Shown here: positions 11,347 through 23,460 of the stretch, in pieces
Position numbering within the stretch: position 1 is the first letter of the stretch
How the letters are laid out: each line of letters starts with the position of its first letter
Source: Hoeflea algicola
Lineage (GTDB): Bacteria > Pseudomonadota > Alphaproteobacteria > Rhizobiales > Rhizobiaceae
Direction: 5' to 3'
Assembly: GCF_026619415.1 (NCBI RefSeq)
Contig: NZ_JAOVZR010000001.1
Span: forward strand, 1,550,001 to 1,614,000
Length of the DNA stretch: 64,000 bases
The notes under the pieces: generated by a model
What the model saw: the letters and a program-made list of their open reading frames with translations, nothing else
Told to the model about the DNA's origin: nothing
Database searches by the model: none
Translations under genes and position numbers: made by a program

Positions 11347-13236
11347 TCAGACCTCGTCGATTTCAGGGGTGCGGCGACGGGTGACGATCCCCAGCGCATC
11401 GTCCTCGCGCATGCGCTTGAGCTGCTCCTCGGCCTCGGTGGCTTCGCGCTGGCGATCCCACATCGAGGCGTAAAGTCCCTTTTGCGCAAGCAGTTCGGAA
11501 TGCCGGCCGCGCTCGGCGATCACCCCGTCCTTGAGCACGATGATCTCGTCGGCGCTGACAACGGTCGAGAGCCGGTGGGCGATGACCAGCGTTGTTCGCC
11601 CTTCCGAAACAAAGTCCAATGCCGCCTGAATCTCCTGCTCGGTGGCTGTATCCAGTGCTGAAGTTGCTTCATCAAGAATCAGGATCGGCGGCGCCTTGAG
11701 GATGGTGCGAGCAATCGCCACACGCTGCTTTTCGCCGCCCGAAAGTTTCAGGCCGCGCTCGCCCACCATCGACTCGAAGCCCTCCGGCAGGCTGTCGATA
11801 AAGCCACCGATCTGCGCCAGGTCGGCTGCCTGGCGGATTTCCTCATCGCTGGCGCCAACCCGGCCATAGCGGATGTTGTAGGCAATGGTGTCGTTAAACA
11901 GCACCGTGTCCTGCGGCACCATGCCGATGGCTGCACGCAGGCTTTTCTGGGTCACGTCATTAACATTCTGACCGTCAATCGAGATGCTGCCCGACTGGAT
12001 GTCATAAAACCGGTAAAGCAGCCGCGAGAGCGTCGATTTGCCGGCACCCGACGGCCCGACAATGGCGACGGTCTTTCCAGCTGGCACTTCGAAAGAAATG
12101 CCCTTGAGGATCGGCCGCGCCGGATCATAGCTGAAGCTGACATTATCGAAGCGAACGGCGCCATCGGTGACCACCAGCGGCTTGGCGTCCGGCGCATCGC
12201 GCACTTCCGGTTCGACATCAAGAAGCCCAAACATCTGCTCGATGTCGGTCAGTCCCTGACGGATTTCGCGATAGACGAAGCCGATAAAGTTGAGCGGTAC
12301 CGACAATTGCATCAGCATCGCGTTGATGAACACGAAGTCGCCGATGGTCTGATCGCCGGCCTGCACAGCCATCGCCGACATCACCATCATGATGGTCATG
12401 CCGACGCCGAAGATGACCCCTTGGCCCATATTGAGCCAGCCAAGCGAAGTCCAGACCTGGGTCGCGGCCGTTTCATACCCCGCCATCGACCGATCGAAGC
12501 GCTGCGCTTCCATCTCCTCGTTGCCGAAATATTTCACCGTCTCGAAGTTGAGCAGCGAATCCACCGACTTGGTGTTGGCATCTGTGTCCGATGCGTTCAT
12601 CGCCCGGCGGATGCCGATGCGCCAGTCGGACGCGCGCACCGTAAACCAGATATAGAACCAGACCGTGACGGCGGTGACGGCGACATAGCTCCAGCCATAG
12701 GCAACGCCGAAGATGACCGCCGTCAACGCAAACTCGATCAATGTCGGCGCGGTGTTGAGAATCGTGAAGCGGACAATCGTCTCGATCCCCTTGGTGCCGC
12801 GTTCGATCACCCGTGACAGCCCACCGGTGCGCCGCTCGAGGTGGAATCGCAGCGACAATTCATGCATGTGGACAAAGGTTCTGTAGGCAAGCTGGCGCAC
12901 AGCATGCTGGCCGACACTGGCAAACAACGCGTCGCGCAACTGATTGAAACCCCACTGCACAATCCGCACGACGTTATAGGCGATCACCAGCATAACCGGG
13001 GTCGCGATCAGCGCCGGCATCCAGGCCGCCACATCGCTGGCGCCATTGAGCGCATCGGTGGCCCATTTGAAGAAATAGGGTACCGAGATCAGAACGATTT
13101 TCGACAACAGCAGAAACAGCGTCGCCCACAGAACCCGCAGTTTCAGGTCGGGCCGGTCGGCCGGCCACATATACGGCCACAAATTTCTCAGGGTGCCGAG
13201 CGGGTTGCCCTGATCGGCGGAAACGGTCTTGGAAGC
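11347..13236 (-). CDS. Atm1-type ABC exporter
   Basis: Half-size ABC exporter of the Atm1/HMT1 family, 629 aa. An N-terminal six-helix membrane domain is followed by a nucleotide-binding domain with Walker A GPSGAGKST, signature LSGGEKQRV and Walker B ILILDEATSALD. The segment VPLNFIGFVYREIRQGLTD is typical of Atm1 relatives, which export glutathione-linked sulfur or metal species. The start is TTG at 13236, preceded by AAGGAC that lies inside the last codons of the arsR gene, whose stop is only 4 bp upstream. Co-transcription with that ArsR-type gene suggests a metal- or xenobiotic-inducible exporter. The substrate is not readable from sequence. Confidence 0.88.
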   Translation of the reverse strand, partial: ASKTVSADQGNPLGTLRNLWPYMWPADRPDLKLRVLWATLFLLLSKIVLISVPYFFKWATDALNGASDVAAWMPALIATPVMLVIAYNVVRIVQWGFNQLRDALFASVGQHAVRQLAYRTFVHMHELSLRFHLERRTGGLSRVIERGTKGIETIVRFTILNTAPTLIEFALTAVIFGVAYGWSYVAVTAVTVWFYIWFTVRASDWRIGIRRAMNASDTDANTKSVDSLLNFETVKYFGNEEMEAQRFDRSMAGYETAATQVWTSLGWLNMGQGVIFGVGMTIMMVMSAMAVQAGDQTIGDFVFINAMLMQLSVPLNFIGFVYREIRQGLTDIEQMFGLLDVEPEVRDAPDAKPLVVTDGAVRFDNVSFSYDPARPILKGISFEVPAGKTVAIVGPSGAGKSTLSRLLYRFYDIQSGSISIDGQNVNDVTQKSLRAAIGMVPQDTVLFNDTIAYNIRYGRVGASDEEIRQAADLAQIGGFIDSLPEGFESMVGERGLKLSGGEKQRVAIARTILKAPPILILDEATSALDTATEQEIQAALDFVSEGRTTLVIAHRLSTVVSADEIIVLKDGVIAERGRHSELLAQKGLYASMWDRQREATEAEEQLKRMREDDALGIVTRRRTPEIDEV

Positions 13237-13240
13237 CAAT

Positions 13241-13642
13241 TCAAATGTCCTTGTAACCGGCGGGGTGCGACAGCGCGTCCTCTCGCCGTTGTGGATCTTC
13301 ACAGTCATCACCCTGCACGGGCCCGCAGTCCCCGCCGCAACAATGGGTGAGCGTTTGTTCGATGACGCCGATCAGGCTGTGAACCGCATCGGCATTGATG
13401 GTGTAGCAGGACCGGGTCTGCTCCGGCCTGTAGCTGACCAGCTCTGCGTCCACCAGCACCTTGAGATGCTGCGACACGGTCGACTGCGCCATTCCAATCC
13501 GCGCGACCAGATCCTTGACACAGCAGCTCTTCGAGTGCCCCAGATGCCGCAGCAGCTTCAACCGCACGGGATGGGCCAGCGCCGCCAGCCTGCGCGTCAC
13601 TGCCTCGTCTCTCAGGTCAATTTCCGAATTCAGATCATTCAT
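13241..13642 (-). CDS. ArsR/SmtB-family repressor, cysteine-rich
   Basis: Winged-helix repressor of 133 aa. The core LAHPVRLKLLRHL and the recognition region MAQSTVSQHLKVLVDAELV identify the ArsR family. Cysteines occur at 40-41 (SCCVKDLV, near the helix used by arsenic/metal sensors), 79, and in the tail at 101, 102, 106 and 114 (HCCGGDCG...DDC). This many cysteines suggests thiol-based metal or redox sensing. A 10-bp inverted repeat overlaps its start codon. It is the first gene of a two-gene unit with the Atm1-type exporter. The inducer is unknown. Confidence 0.88.
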   Translation of the reverse strand: MNDLNSEIDLRDEAVTRRLAALAHPVRLKLLRHLGHSKSCCVKDLVARIGMAQSTVSQHLKVLVDAELVSYRPEQTRSCYTINADAVHSLIGVIEQTLTHCCGGDCGPVQGDDCEDPQRREDALSHPAGYKDI

Positions 13643-13680
13643 CGTTCATCGGCGATATACGATGAATGTGGCGAGGTCAA
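13636..13680 (-). promoter_or_regulatory. Candidate promoter and operator of the arsR-atm1 unit
   Basis: A perfect 10-bp inverted repeat, CATTCATCGT (13636-13645) and ACGATGAATG (13659-13668), is separated by 13 bp and covers the arsR start codon (13642-13640). On the minus strand a -35-like TTGACC lies at 13680-13675, with TATATC/TATCGC about 15-17 bp downstream inside the repeat. If this is the promoter, the transcript would have almost no leader. Binding of ArsR here would block transcription, the usual autoregulation of this family. This is inferred from sequence only. Confidence 0.55.
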
Positions 13681-13899
13681 GCGTATGGAACTACTTCCAG
13701 GCCGCTTCAGTCACCTTTAGGCGTTCTTTTTGGCGCGAGCGCCTGCACATCCCGACGCCGCCTGTCACTTCAGCTTTCAGTGGGCGTCTTTGTGAGCAAC
13801 AACACTACCCCGCTGTCGCGTGAGCAACTGCAACCAGCCAAGACACGCGCGCCGCAACAAAGCTTCTGCTGCCGCGCGCGCCGCTTTAGGCTCAACGCT

Positions 13900-16072
13900 T
13901 TACCGGTTCGATTTGTCTCTGAGTTGGCGGTGCAGCTCTTCAGCATTCTGCAGCGGTTTTTCCGGTACCGAGAACACCTGACCCGGCTTGATCCGGTCTG
14001 GGTCCTGAATCTGCGAGCGATTGGCAAGATAGATGGTCGTATAGCGAACACCCTGGCCATAGGTCCGTCGCGAAATCTGCCACAACGTGTCGCCGCGCCG
14101 GATGATCACCGCACCAGGCGCCGATGCCAGTGGCGCCTGAACGATGGTCCGCGGCTCGCCCGGTTCGCCGGTCTGGGCTTCATCCGCGTCCGAAGCCGGT
14201 GCATTGGCGGCAGCCACGGCGATATCGGCCGGCTGCGACAGAGCCGTCTGGGCCTGCTTGAGCATGTCGCGCATCGCGACAGCGTCGCCTTCCGAAGCAC
14301 TGGTTGCGGCTGCGGCGTCAGACCCGGCCTCCGGCGCAGCGGCCTTGGGCGGATTGATCACGGCCAGCGCTGCATCAGCCTGCGCACGCATCGATTGGGC
14401 CATCGCCTTCGATTCGGCGGTGCTGTCTGCAGGCAGCTCGGCAGTCGCCGCGGCCTCGAGTTTGGATACGGCTTCTGCCCGGGCCTCGGCCAATGCGCCA
14501 GTATCCGGCGCCTCCGGCTTTGCCACCATCTGTTCAAGCTTCGACAGTGCCTCAAAGGCATCCTCGCGCAATTTCGAAAGTCCGTTGATATCCGGCAGAA
14601 TCATCGCCGTTGCACCAGCTTGTGCAGTGTCGCCTGCTTCGCTGCCTGCCGAAGCCGACCCGGACGGCGTTGCCGCTTCTTCGCCGGACTGGGCGACGGC
14701 GGCGTGTGCCTCACCCTCAGGCCGGTTGAACGGGACCGTGGCGCGTAGCACCACCTTGCCGGTTGCATAGTCCATCAGTTCAGCGCCGATCGTGGTGATC
14801 GCCGACCGATAGTTGCGCTGTTGCCTCGACAATGAACCGGCCGGTTTCATCGGCCTTGTCAGAACCAATCAGCACACCGTCGGCGGAGACCTGAACCGTA
14901 GCCCCAGGTGTTGCCGAACCGGCAATGAAGATCCGGTCTCCTTCAATTTCGACAGCATCGACGCGCACGGTGGCGCCATCAGGAAGCGGAGCGTCGGTCG
15001 CCGCGCTCGTCGCCGGCGCGATCTCGGTTTCCGGCGAAACCGCGGCCATGGTTTCCGCGCTCTCGCCTGCATCAGGCTCGGTTGTTGCGGTGCTGTCATC
15101 GGTGCTGGCTGCAGCCACTTCGGTGTCCGTTGCCGACGCGGTGTCGCCTGCCGGGGCGGCACTCGCAATTTCCGGCGCCGTAGTGGTCAATAGCGACGAC
15201 ACCGCAGGAAGGTCCGGCGTTGCCACCGATGACGCTGCGTCGTTGCCCTGCGCAACTGCCGTATCTGAATCGCCATCTTGCGCCTGCTCTGAACCTGCCG
15301 CTGCCTTGTTCGTTTCATCCGCGGTTGCAACATCAGATTCGGCGGGCTCAACGCCCTCGCCACCTGCCGCAGCAGCTGTTTCGGACACGGCCGCTTCGCC
15401 TGCAGCCCCCTCGGAACCAGCAGTCTCTGCCGATTGCGTCGCATCTTCGGTTTGGGTGGCCTCTGCGGTGTCGGTGGAAGCTGGTGCCACGGGCTGGGCA
15501 ATGATCCTGCTCGCCTTGCCCGGCTTGGTCACCATGGCAAGCAAATCGCCATCGGCCGTTTCGGGAATCGAAATCGTCGCAACTTCCTCAGACATTCGCG
15601 CGGTACCGTCAGCACCGACGATCCGCAGCGCGAGCTGATAATCACCAGCGGACAACGGTTTATCGAGCACGGCAGCAAAATCACCGCTCGGACCCACGGT
15701 GGTCGACGCGATGACCGTCTCGCCATTCATGATGTCGAGTCGCGTTCCGGGCTCCGCCTTACCGGCAATCACAGTCGAACCATCGGGTTCAACCCGCAGC
15801 ACATCAAAGCTCGGCATCAGCCAAGCGCCTGACGCAACGGGTTTTTCGGCCGCGTCATCGCGGACAGCGGTCTCCGCATCCTCGATCTTGGGGGCAGTTT
15901 CAGGCGCCGGCGTGACCGCCGTATCACCGGTCTCCGGTCTCACGGCGGTGGCGGTTTCCGAAACTGTCTTACCGTTCTGGTCAAACAGTTTCGGCACCAC
16001 AAAGAACCCGCCAATCGCAACTGCCGCAAGCAATCCGAGGAAGGCCAGAAATCCGGTATTGTTCTTATTCAT
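13900..16072 (-). pseudogene. LysM-domain envelope protein, frameshifted
   Basis: One gene read in two frames. The N-terminal part (ATG 16072 to about 14797) has a membrane anchor (residues 8-28), an Ala/Thr/Glu/Ser-rich low-complexity stretch and two similar beta-rich modules (AGKAEPGTRLDIMNG and AGSATPGATVQVSADG). It runs out of frame at SVGDHHDRR. The other frame resumes exactly at TIGAELMDYATGKVVLRA and ends at 13900 with a LysM peptidoglycan-binding domain (VIIRRGDTLWQISRRTYGQG...NRSQIQDPDRIKPGQVFSVP). One extra base at about 14793-14797 explains the break. Intact, the protein would be about 700 aa, anchored in the inner membrane and binding the cell wall. Whether it is truly broken needs read-level evidence. 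Confidence 0.82.
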
Positions 16073-16209
16073 TATACGCTCCGCCAGTCCGGCACGATGC
16101 TGCTATCTCGCGGAAACCTATATGGTTTGGCTATACGGTACAAGAAAAAGCGGCTGGCACGACGAGCCCGGTCTTGACCATCACTCCATCGCCATGTTTC
16201 CTCACTGCC

Positions 16210-16824
16210 ATGGAAACAACCTCAAACAGAATTCGCTCGATTTGCGTCTATTGCGGCTCGCAACCGGGGCGCGATCCGGCCTATCGGGCTGCCGCCCAAA
16301 CGCTTGGCGCGGCAATGGCCGAAAACGGCATAGATCTGATCTATGGCGGCGGCACCAAGGGAATCATGGGCGCGGTCGCCGAGGCGGTAATGTCGGCCGG
16401 CGGAAGGGCTGTCGGCATCATTCCCGAATTCCTGATGGACCAGGAAGCTTCGCGGAAATCGCTTGGCGGCCTGACCGAACTTCATGTCACCAAGGACATG
16501 CATGAGCGCAAGCACATGATGTTCGAGCGCTCCGACGCCTTTGTCACGCTTCCCGGCGGAATCGGCACGCTGGAGGAGATTGTCGAGATCATGACCTGGG
16601 CGCAACTGGGCCGCCACGCCAAGTCGATGGTCTTTGCCAATATCAACGGATTCTGGAATCCGCTGAACACGCTGCTCGGCCACATGTCGACCGAGGGCTT
16701 CATCCACACCGCACATCTGGTGCAACCGATGGTGATTGACCGTGCCGAGGACATCGTGCCGGCAATCATGGAACGCGCGGCGCCGGTCGCCGAAGGCGAC
16801 CCGGACGTGATCAGCCGGTTGTAA
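16210..16824 (+). CDS. LOG-family nucleoside monophosphate phosphoribohydrolase (TIGR00730)
   Basis: A 204-aa Rossmann-like protein of the LOG/TIGR00730 family, whose characterised members cleave (cytokinin) nucleoside 5'-monophosphates to base and ribose 5-phosphate. The family hallmark PGGIGTLEEI is present with the preceding ERKHMMFERSDAF, as well as YGGGTKGIMG near the N-terminus. ATG 16210 (METTSNRIRS) fits family length better than ATG 16174. It is divergent from the LysM gene, and its 3' end overlaps rarD by 14 bp on the opposite strand. Confidence 0.9.
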   Translation: METTSNRIRSICVYCGSQPGRDPAYRAAAQTLGAAMAENGIDLIYGGGTKGIMGAVAEAVMSAGGRAVGIIPEFLMDQEASRKSLGGLTELHVTKDMHERKHMMFERSDAFVTLPGGIGTLEEIVEIMTWAQLGRHAKSMVFANINGFWNPLNTLLGHMSTEGFIHTAHLVQPMVIDRAEDIVPAIMERAAPVAEGDPDVISRL

Positions 16825-17740
16825 GCAGGGCAGCGGCGCGGCGCGCCTTGTGGCTGCGCAGCAGCGATACAGAATAGATTGCGAGCGACACCCAGATCAG
16901 CCCGAAAGCCGCCAGTTTGTAAACCCCGAACGGTTCCTTGAACACGAACACGGCGATGATGAAGATCATTGTCGGAGCGATATATTGCATGATCCCGATG
17001 GTCGACAGCCTCAAGAGCTTGGCGCCATTGGCATAGATCATCAACGGCACGGCCGTGACCAGGCCACACCCGAGCAACAGCAGCACATCGGTCATCCCAG
17101 TCTCACCAAAATGGCCGTTTCCACTGGCTTCAAGATACGCGATATACCCGAGCGCAGGTATCGTCAGGATCAGCACTTCGAGAAGGAATCCCTGGTTGGG
17201 GCCCACCGGCAGCGATTTCTTGAAGAACGCATAGAAACCCCAGGAGCCCGCCAGCCCGACCGACACCCAAGGCACCCCGCCTGTTTCCCAGGCGAGCAAC
17301 GCCACCGCGACAACGGCCAGGGCGATCGACAGCTTCTGCAGGCCGTCGAGTTTTTCCTTGAGCAACACCGCAGCGAGAAAAATCGAAAACAGCGGGTTGA
17401 TGTAATAGCCCAGCGCCGCTTCCACCGTTCGGCCCGCACCGATCGCCCAGACATAGATGCCCCAGTTGAGCGTGATGATGGAGGCGGTGAGAAATCCCAT
17501 CCCCAGCGTCCGTGGTGTCCTCAGCGCAACCTTGATATCCTGGGTCCGGCCCAGCAACATCAACACCGCCGCGGCTATCGGCACCGACCAGATCACTCGG
17601 TGCGCCACCACCTCGACCGCAGGAATATGCGCCACAGCTTTCATATAGAAGGGCAGAACGCCCCACAGCAGATAGGCGACAAGCGCAAAAGCGAAGCCGC
17701 GCGGCGTATCTTCATTGGCAACGACGGTAGATTTCGGCAT
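16811..17740 (-). CDS. rarD: RarD-type EamA family permease
   Basis: A 309-aa drug/metabolite-transporter-superfamily protein with ten predicted membrane segments. YLLWGVLPFYMK, VVAHRVIWSVP, LNWGIYVWAI and ALGYYINPLFSIFLA are characteristic of RarD, annotated as chloramphenicol-sensitive protein. Its real substrate is unknown. ATG 17740 (MPKSTVVAN) has a GGAG Shine-Dalgarno 6 bp upstream and is preferred over 17764. It is a single gene, overlapping the LOG gene tail to tail. Confidence 0.88.
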   Translation of the reverse strand: MPKSTVVANEDTPRGFAFALVAYLLWGVLPFYMKAVAHIPAVEVVAHRVIWSVPIAAAVLMLLGRTQDIKVALRTPRTLGMGFLTASIITLNWGIYVWAIGAGRTVEAALGYYINPLFSIFLAAVLLKEKLDGLQKLSIALAVVAVALLAWETGGVPWVSVGLAGSWGFYAFFKKSLPVGPNQGFLLEVLILTIPALGYIAYLEASGNGHFGETGMTDVLLLLGCGLVTAVPLMIYANGAKLLRLSTIGIMQYIAPTMIFIIAVFVFKEPFGVYKLAAFGLIWVSLAIYSVSLLRSHKARRAAALLTTG

Positions 17741-17898
17741 GGGAACTCCGATAGGCCCGGGCACATCCCGGTTGAATCCTGCTCATGAGCAGACGTCACG
17801 ATTACAGACGTGCAGTCATCAACACAACGCAAGTATCACGATCAGTCCATCAGAGTTGCTTATGGATTACCCGCCCACAAGGGCTGCGGCAAACGGCC

Positions 17899-20609
<2,711 letters not shown>

Positions 20610-20613
<4 letters not shown>

Positions 20614-21089
20614 GGCTTCGGCTCCGGCGGCCAGGCTTCGGTGTCACGGTCGGGGTGCTGGAATCTGACCAGCGTTTTGAGAAAACTCACCGCGTCCGGA
20701 TCCTCCAGCGTCTGCCGCTCTGGAAGCGCCGGGATGCCGTCACACCAGATCCGTTTGCCCTCGACGCCATAGGCAATCGTTGGCGGCACGGAATCGGGAT
20801 CGTCAAACGCCAACACCGTCAGCGCCAACCCGTCGGGCGCTTCATAGGCCAGCGGCGTTCCGCACAGGTTGCAAAATCCGCGCCGCACCGCGTTGGAACT
20901 CTGAAACCAGGAGGCTTCGCCACGGGTCCATTCGAGGCCCGCGTCGCCCAAAGACACCAGCGCCAGCGCCTGACTGGCAGAGGCTTTTTGGCACATCCGG
21001 CAATAGCACACCGAGGATGTGCCGGGCGTGCCGACGAGGCGAAAGCGGACAGCACCGCACTGGCAGCCGCCCGAAAGGGTGGAGGTCAT
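20610..21089 (-). CDS. GFA family zinc protein
   Basis: A 159-aa member of the GFA family (glutathione-dependent formaldehyde-activating enzyme-like, Mss4-like fold). Zinc-binding cysteines are seen in GGCQCGAVRF, CYCRMCQKAS and GFCNLCGTPL. The actual substrate is unknown, since most family members are uncharacterised. It starts 2 bp after the DUF559 stop and overlaps the 39-aa gene by 4 bp. Confidence 0.88.
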
Positions 21090-21091
21090 GC

Positions 21092-21448
21092 TCAGCCCCT
21101 CCCCATCAGGCGCAGGATATGCGTGCCGACATTACCGATGTCAGTGAGCACATCTTCGTTCCAGAACCGAATGACCTTCCATCCCTCTTGTTCGAGGTAG
21201 GTGGTTCGTGCTTGATCATATGTATGATTTTCAGCGTGCTGACTGCCATCTACTTCGACAACCAGCCTGTGCTCGGGACAGGCGAAATCGACGATGTACC
21301 GGCCAATCGATACCTGCCGCCGGAACCCCATCCCCATCAGCCGATGGGCGCGCAATTCATTCCACAGCTTGAGTTCGGCCTCGGTCATGGCGCTGCGCAT
21401 GCGGCGCGCATTGCGCCTGAGATGCGGCGGCACTTTCCCGTGCGGCAA
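21092..21448 (-). CDS. DUF559 endonuclease-fold protein
   Basis: A protein of about 118 aa with the DUF559 domain, related to very-short-patch-repair (Vsr) endonucleases. It has AELKLWNELRAHRLMGMGFRR, then IVDFACPEHRLVVEVDGSQH, containing the Asp and Glu/Asp residues of the nuclease-like core, and EGWKVIRFWNEDVL. The start is uncertain. TTG 21448 has GAGGGGGG just upstream, within a palindromic repeat copy (21450-21515). The same frame stays open through the repeat to TTG 21487, and GTG 21433 or ATG 21400 are alternatives. It heads the DUF559-GFA-39aa-pip-cimA cluster. Confidence 0.8.
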   Translation of the reverse strand: MPHGKVPPHLRRNARRMRSAMTEAELKLWNELRAHRLMGMGFRRQVSIGRYIVDFACPEHRLVVEVDGSQHAENHTYDQARTTYLEQEGWKVIRFWNEDVLTDIGNVGTHILRLMGRG

Positions 21449-21449
21449 G

Positions 21450-21515
21450 ACACCCCCCTCTGTCACTACGTGACATCTCCCCCACAAGGGGGAGATCGGC
21501 GTGCCGATGGATCAC
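21450..21515 (-). repeat. Palindromic repeat element, copy 1
   Basis: On the minus strand: an inverted repeat CTCCCCCTTGTGGGGGAG, then a small hairpin GTCACGTAGTGAC, then AGAGGGGG. A further short hairpin (ATCGGCGTGCCGAT on the plus strand, about 21494-21507) adjoins it. A second copy lies at 21666-21713 in opposite orientation. Elements of this form look like the short mosaic palindromic repeats scattered through many Hyphomicrobiales genomes. Confidence 0.75.
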
Positions 21516-21665
21516 GCCCGGATAACAACATCTCATTTGCAATCAGAAAACAACCTGAAAGGGAAAAATCCCTTAGCCCGGACGCAGGCCGGCGAGTACT
21601 CGGTGCAACAAAGCTCTCAACATATTCCGATCCCGCTTTTCCAACTTGGCGGAAGCGCCCGACTC

Positions 21666-21713
21666 CCAATCTCCCCCTTGCGGGGGAGATGTCGGCGTAG
21701 CCGACAGAGGGGG
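21666..21713 (+). repeat. Palindromic repeat element, copy 2
   Basis: On the plus strand: CTCCCCCTTGCGGGGGAG, then the hairpin GTCGGCGTAGCCGAC, then AGAGGGGG. It matches copy 1 except for one base in the first loop and the arms of the second hairpin, where paired changes keep the stem. The two copies are inverted relative to each other, about 150 bp apart, between the DUF559 gene and the 3' end of cysS. Compensatory variation suggests that structure matters. Confidence 0.75.
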
Positions 21714-21726
21714 TAAAGCTGCAAGC

Positions 21727-23265
21727 TCACCGCTTCACTTCCCAGGTTGTCACCCGCTCACCGGTCTCCGGATCCTTGCCGTCCTTGAGCTGAATGCCCA
21801 TGGCTACGATTTGGTCCCGAAGCGTGTCCGCATCGGTCCAGTTCTTGGCCTTGATCAGGTCGAGGCGCTGATCGACAAGAGCCTGGACCTGATCTACAAG
21901 TCCCGCCGGCAGCGCGTTACTCTGTTCAGTGTCGACAAACAATCCGGCGATGTTCAGGAGAGTGACAATTGTGTAAACTTCCACCTGTGTCGCAGCATCG
22001 GAAAGGTTGAAATCTCCCTCAAGAATGGCGCGCGTTGAATGATCCAGAAAGCGTTTGAGGTTGGGTGTGTTCAGATCGTCATAGACCGAATGCCCCAGAG
22101 GCGGAGCAATGGCAATTCGCTCAATTTCAGCTTCTGCCCAAGGGAAGGCTATCTGATAGTTTTGATCAGCGGCGTTGAGCGAGATTGCTCCCTCAGCAAC
22201 CAGAAGCGCTAGAGCCTTCCTATACTTTTCAATAGCAGCCTCCGCCTCCTCCAGCCGCTTGACGGAAAAATCGATCGGCTCGCGATAATGCGTCATCAGC
22301 ATCGCCAGACGCAGCACCTCGCCGGGCCATTTGCGGCCGCCGAATTTTTCGGTTTCCAAGAGCTCGGCGATGGTGACGAAGTTGCCGTCGGATTTCGACA
22401 TCTTCTTGCCTTCGACCTGCAGGAAGCCGTTGTGCATCCAGAGGTTTGCCATCCGCTCATTGCCGTGGGCGCAGCAGGACTGGGCGATCTCGTTTTCGTG
22501 GTGCGGGAAGATCAGGTCCAGCCCGCCGCCATGGATGTCGAAGGTCTCACCGAGATGATGTTCGCTCATCACCGAGCATTCGATATGCCAGCCGGGGCGA
22601 CCGTGGATGGTCACGGTCTCGCCGCTCTCCGTGAAGCGACCGTCCCAGCCTGGCTCGTCTGCGGCGGACTCTTTCCACAGCACGAAATCCGCTGCATTGC
22701 GCTTGTGGTCTTCCACTGCAATGCGGGCGCCGGCCTGCTGGTCCTCGAGCTTGCGGTTCGACAGCTTGCCGTAGTCAGGCATGGAAGCGACCGCAAACAG
22801 CACTTCGCGCCCTTCCCTGCCCGATGTCACATAGGCGTTGCCCTTGTCGATCAGCGTCTGGATCATCCGGATCATGCCGTCGATATGGGCGGTCGCCCGA
22901 GGTTCAAACGTCGGTGGCAGGCAGCCAAGTGCTGCCGCGTCCTTGTGGAACCGTTCGGCGGTCTTTTCGGTGACTTTCGCGATCGCCTCGTTGAGCGGCA
23001 GATCGGGATAATCGCGAAGCGCGCGGGCGTTGATCTTGTCATCGACGTCGGTGATGTTGCGCACATAGGTGACGTGGTCTTCGCCATAGACATGGCGGAG
23101 CAGCCGGAACAGCACGTCAAACACGATCACCGGACGGGCATTGCCGATATGGGCATAATCATAGACCGTCGGGCCACAGACATACATCCGCACATTGTCC
23201 GGATCGATCGGCGTAAACTCTTCCTTGACCCGCGTCAGCGTGTTCCAGAATTTGAGTTCGGTCAT
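21727..23265 (-). CDS. cysS: Cysteinyl-tRNA synthetase
   Basis: Class I aminoacyl-tRNA synthetase charging tRNA-Cys, 512 aa. It contains the zinc/cysteine-binding [15 protein letters not shown] (HIGH variant), [17 protein letters not shown] and the KMSKS loop [14 protein letters not shown] 23265 has GGGAG upstream and is preferred over GTG 23271. Its 3' end stops 14 bp short of palindromic repeat copy 2. Confidence 0.96.
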   Translation of the reverse strand: MTELKFWNTLTRVKEEFTPIDPDNVRMYVCGPTVYDYAHIGNARPVIVFDVLFRLLRHVYGEDHVTYVRNITDVDDKINARALRDYPDLPLNEAIAKVTEKTAERFHKDAAALGCLPPTFEPRATAHIDGMIRMIQTLIDKGNAYVTSGREGREVLFAVASMPDYGKLSNRKLEDQQAGARIAVEDHKRNAADFVLWKESAADEPGWDGRFTESGETVTIHGRPGWHIECSVMSEHHLGETFDIHGGGLDLIFPHHENEIAQSCCAHGNERMANLWMHNGFLQVEGKKMSKSDGNFVTIAELLETEKFGGRKWPGEVLRLAMLMTHYREPIDFSVKRLEEAEAAIEKYRKALALLVAEGAISLNAADQNYQIAFPWAEAEIERIAIAPPLGHSVYDDLNTPNLKRFLDHSTRAILEGDFNLSDAATQVEVYTIVTLLNIAGLFVDTEQSNALPAGLVDQVQALVDQRLDLIKAKNWTDADTLRDQIVAMGIQLKDGKDPETGERVTTWEVKR

Positions 23266-23460
23266 GTCCACTCCCAGATGCCAGCACCCTGGCCCGGGTC
23301 GTTTGTCCTGTTTGGAAAAAGAAGACGAAAACGGCCGAGCCAGCGAAGCGCTAGCGAATAATGATGCCGCAAATGCAGGTGGCGCGTGCGCCGTGTGCCG
23401 TTTTCATGCTGGTCTTATCCCCGATTGAACCCGCCCGGTCAAGATGCCAGAGAGCGGCTT

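Noticed and set aside
10660..11661. Long plus-strand open frame (333 codons) across psd and the Atm1 gene
   Set aside because: It is antisense to well-supported genes, has unusual composition and no recognisable domain. High GC creates such shadow frames.
13666..14748. 360-codon plus-strand frame opposite the LysM gene
   Set aside because: Arg/Cys/Leu-rich composition and antisense to a recognisable LysM domain; a GC shadow.
14900..15500. Ala/Ser/Thr-rich tract in the LysM gene as a tandem repeat array
   Set aside because: Composition is biased, but I could not find a regular repeat unit; it looks like a low-complexity linker.
21092..21713. Insertion sequence or integron around the DUF559 gene
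   Set aside because: No transposase or integrase gene, no target-site duplication and no terminal inverted repeats beyond the short palindromes.
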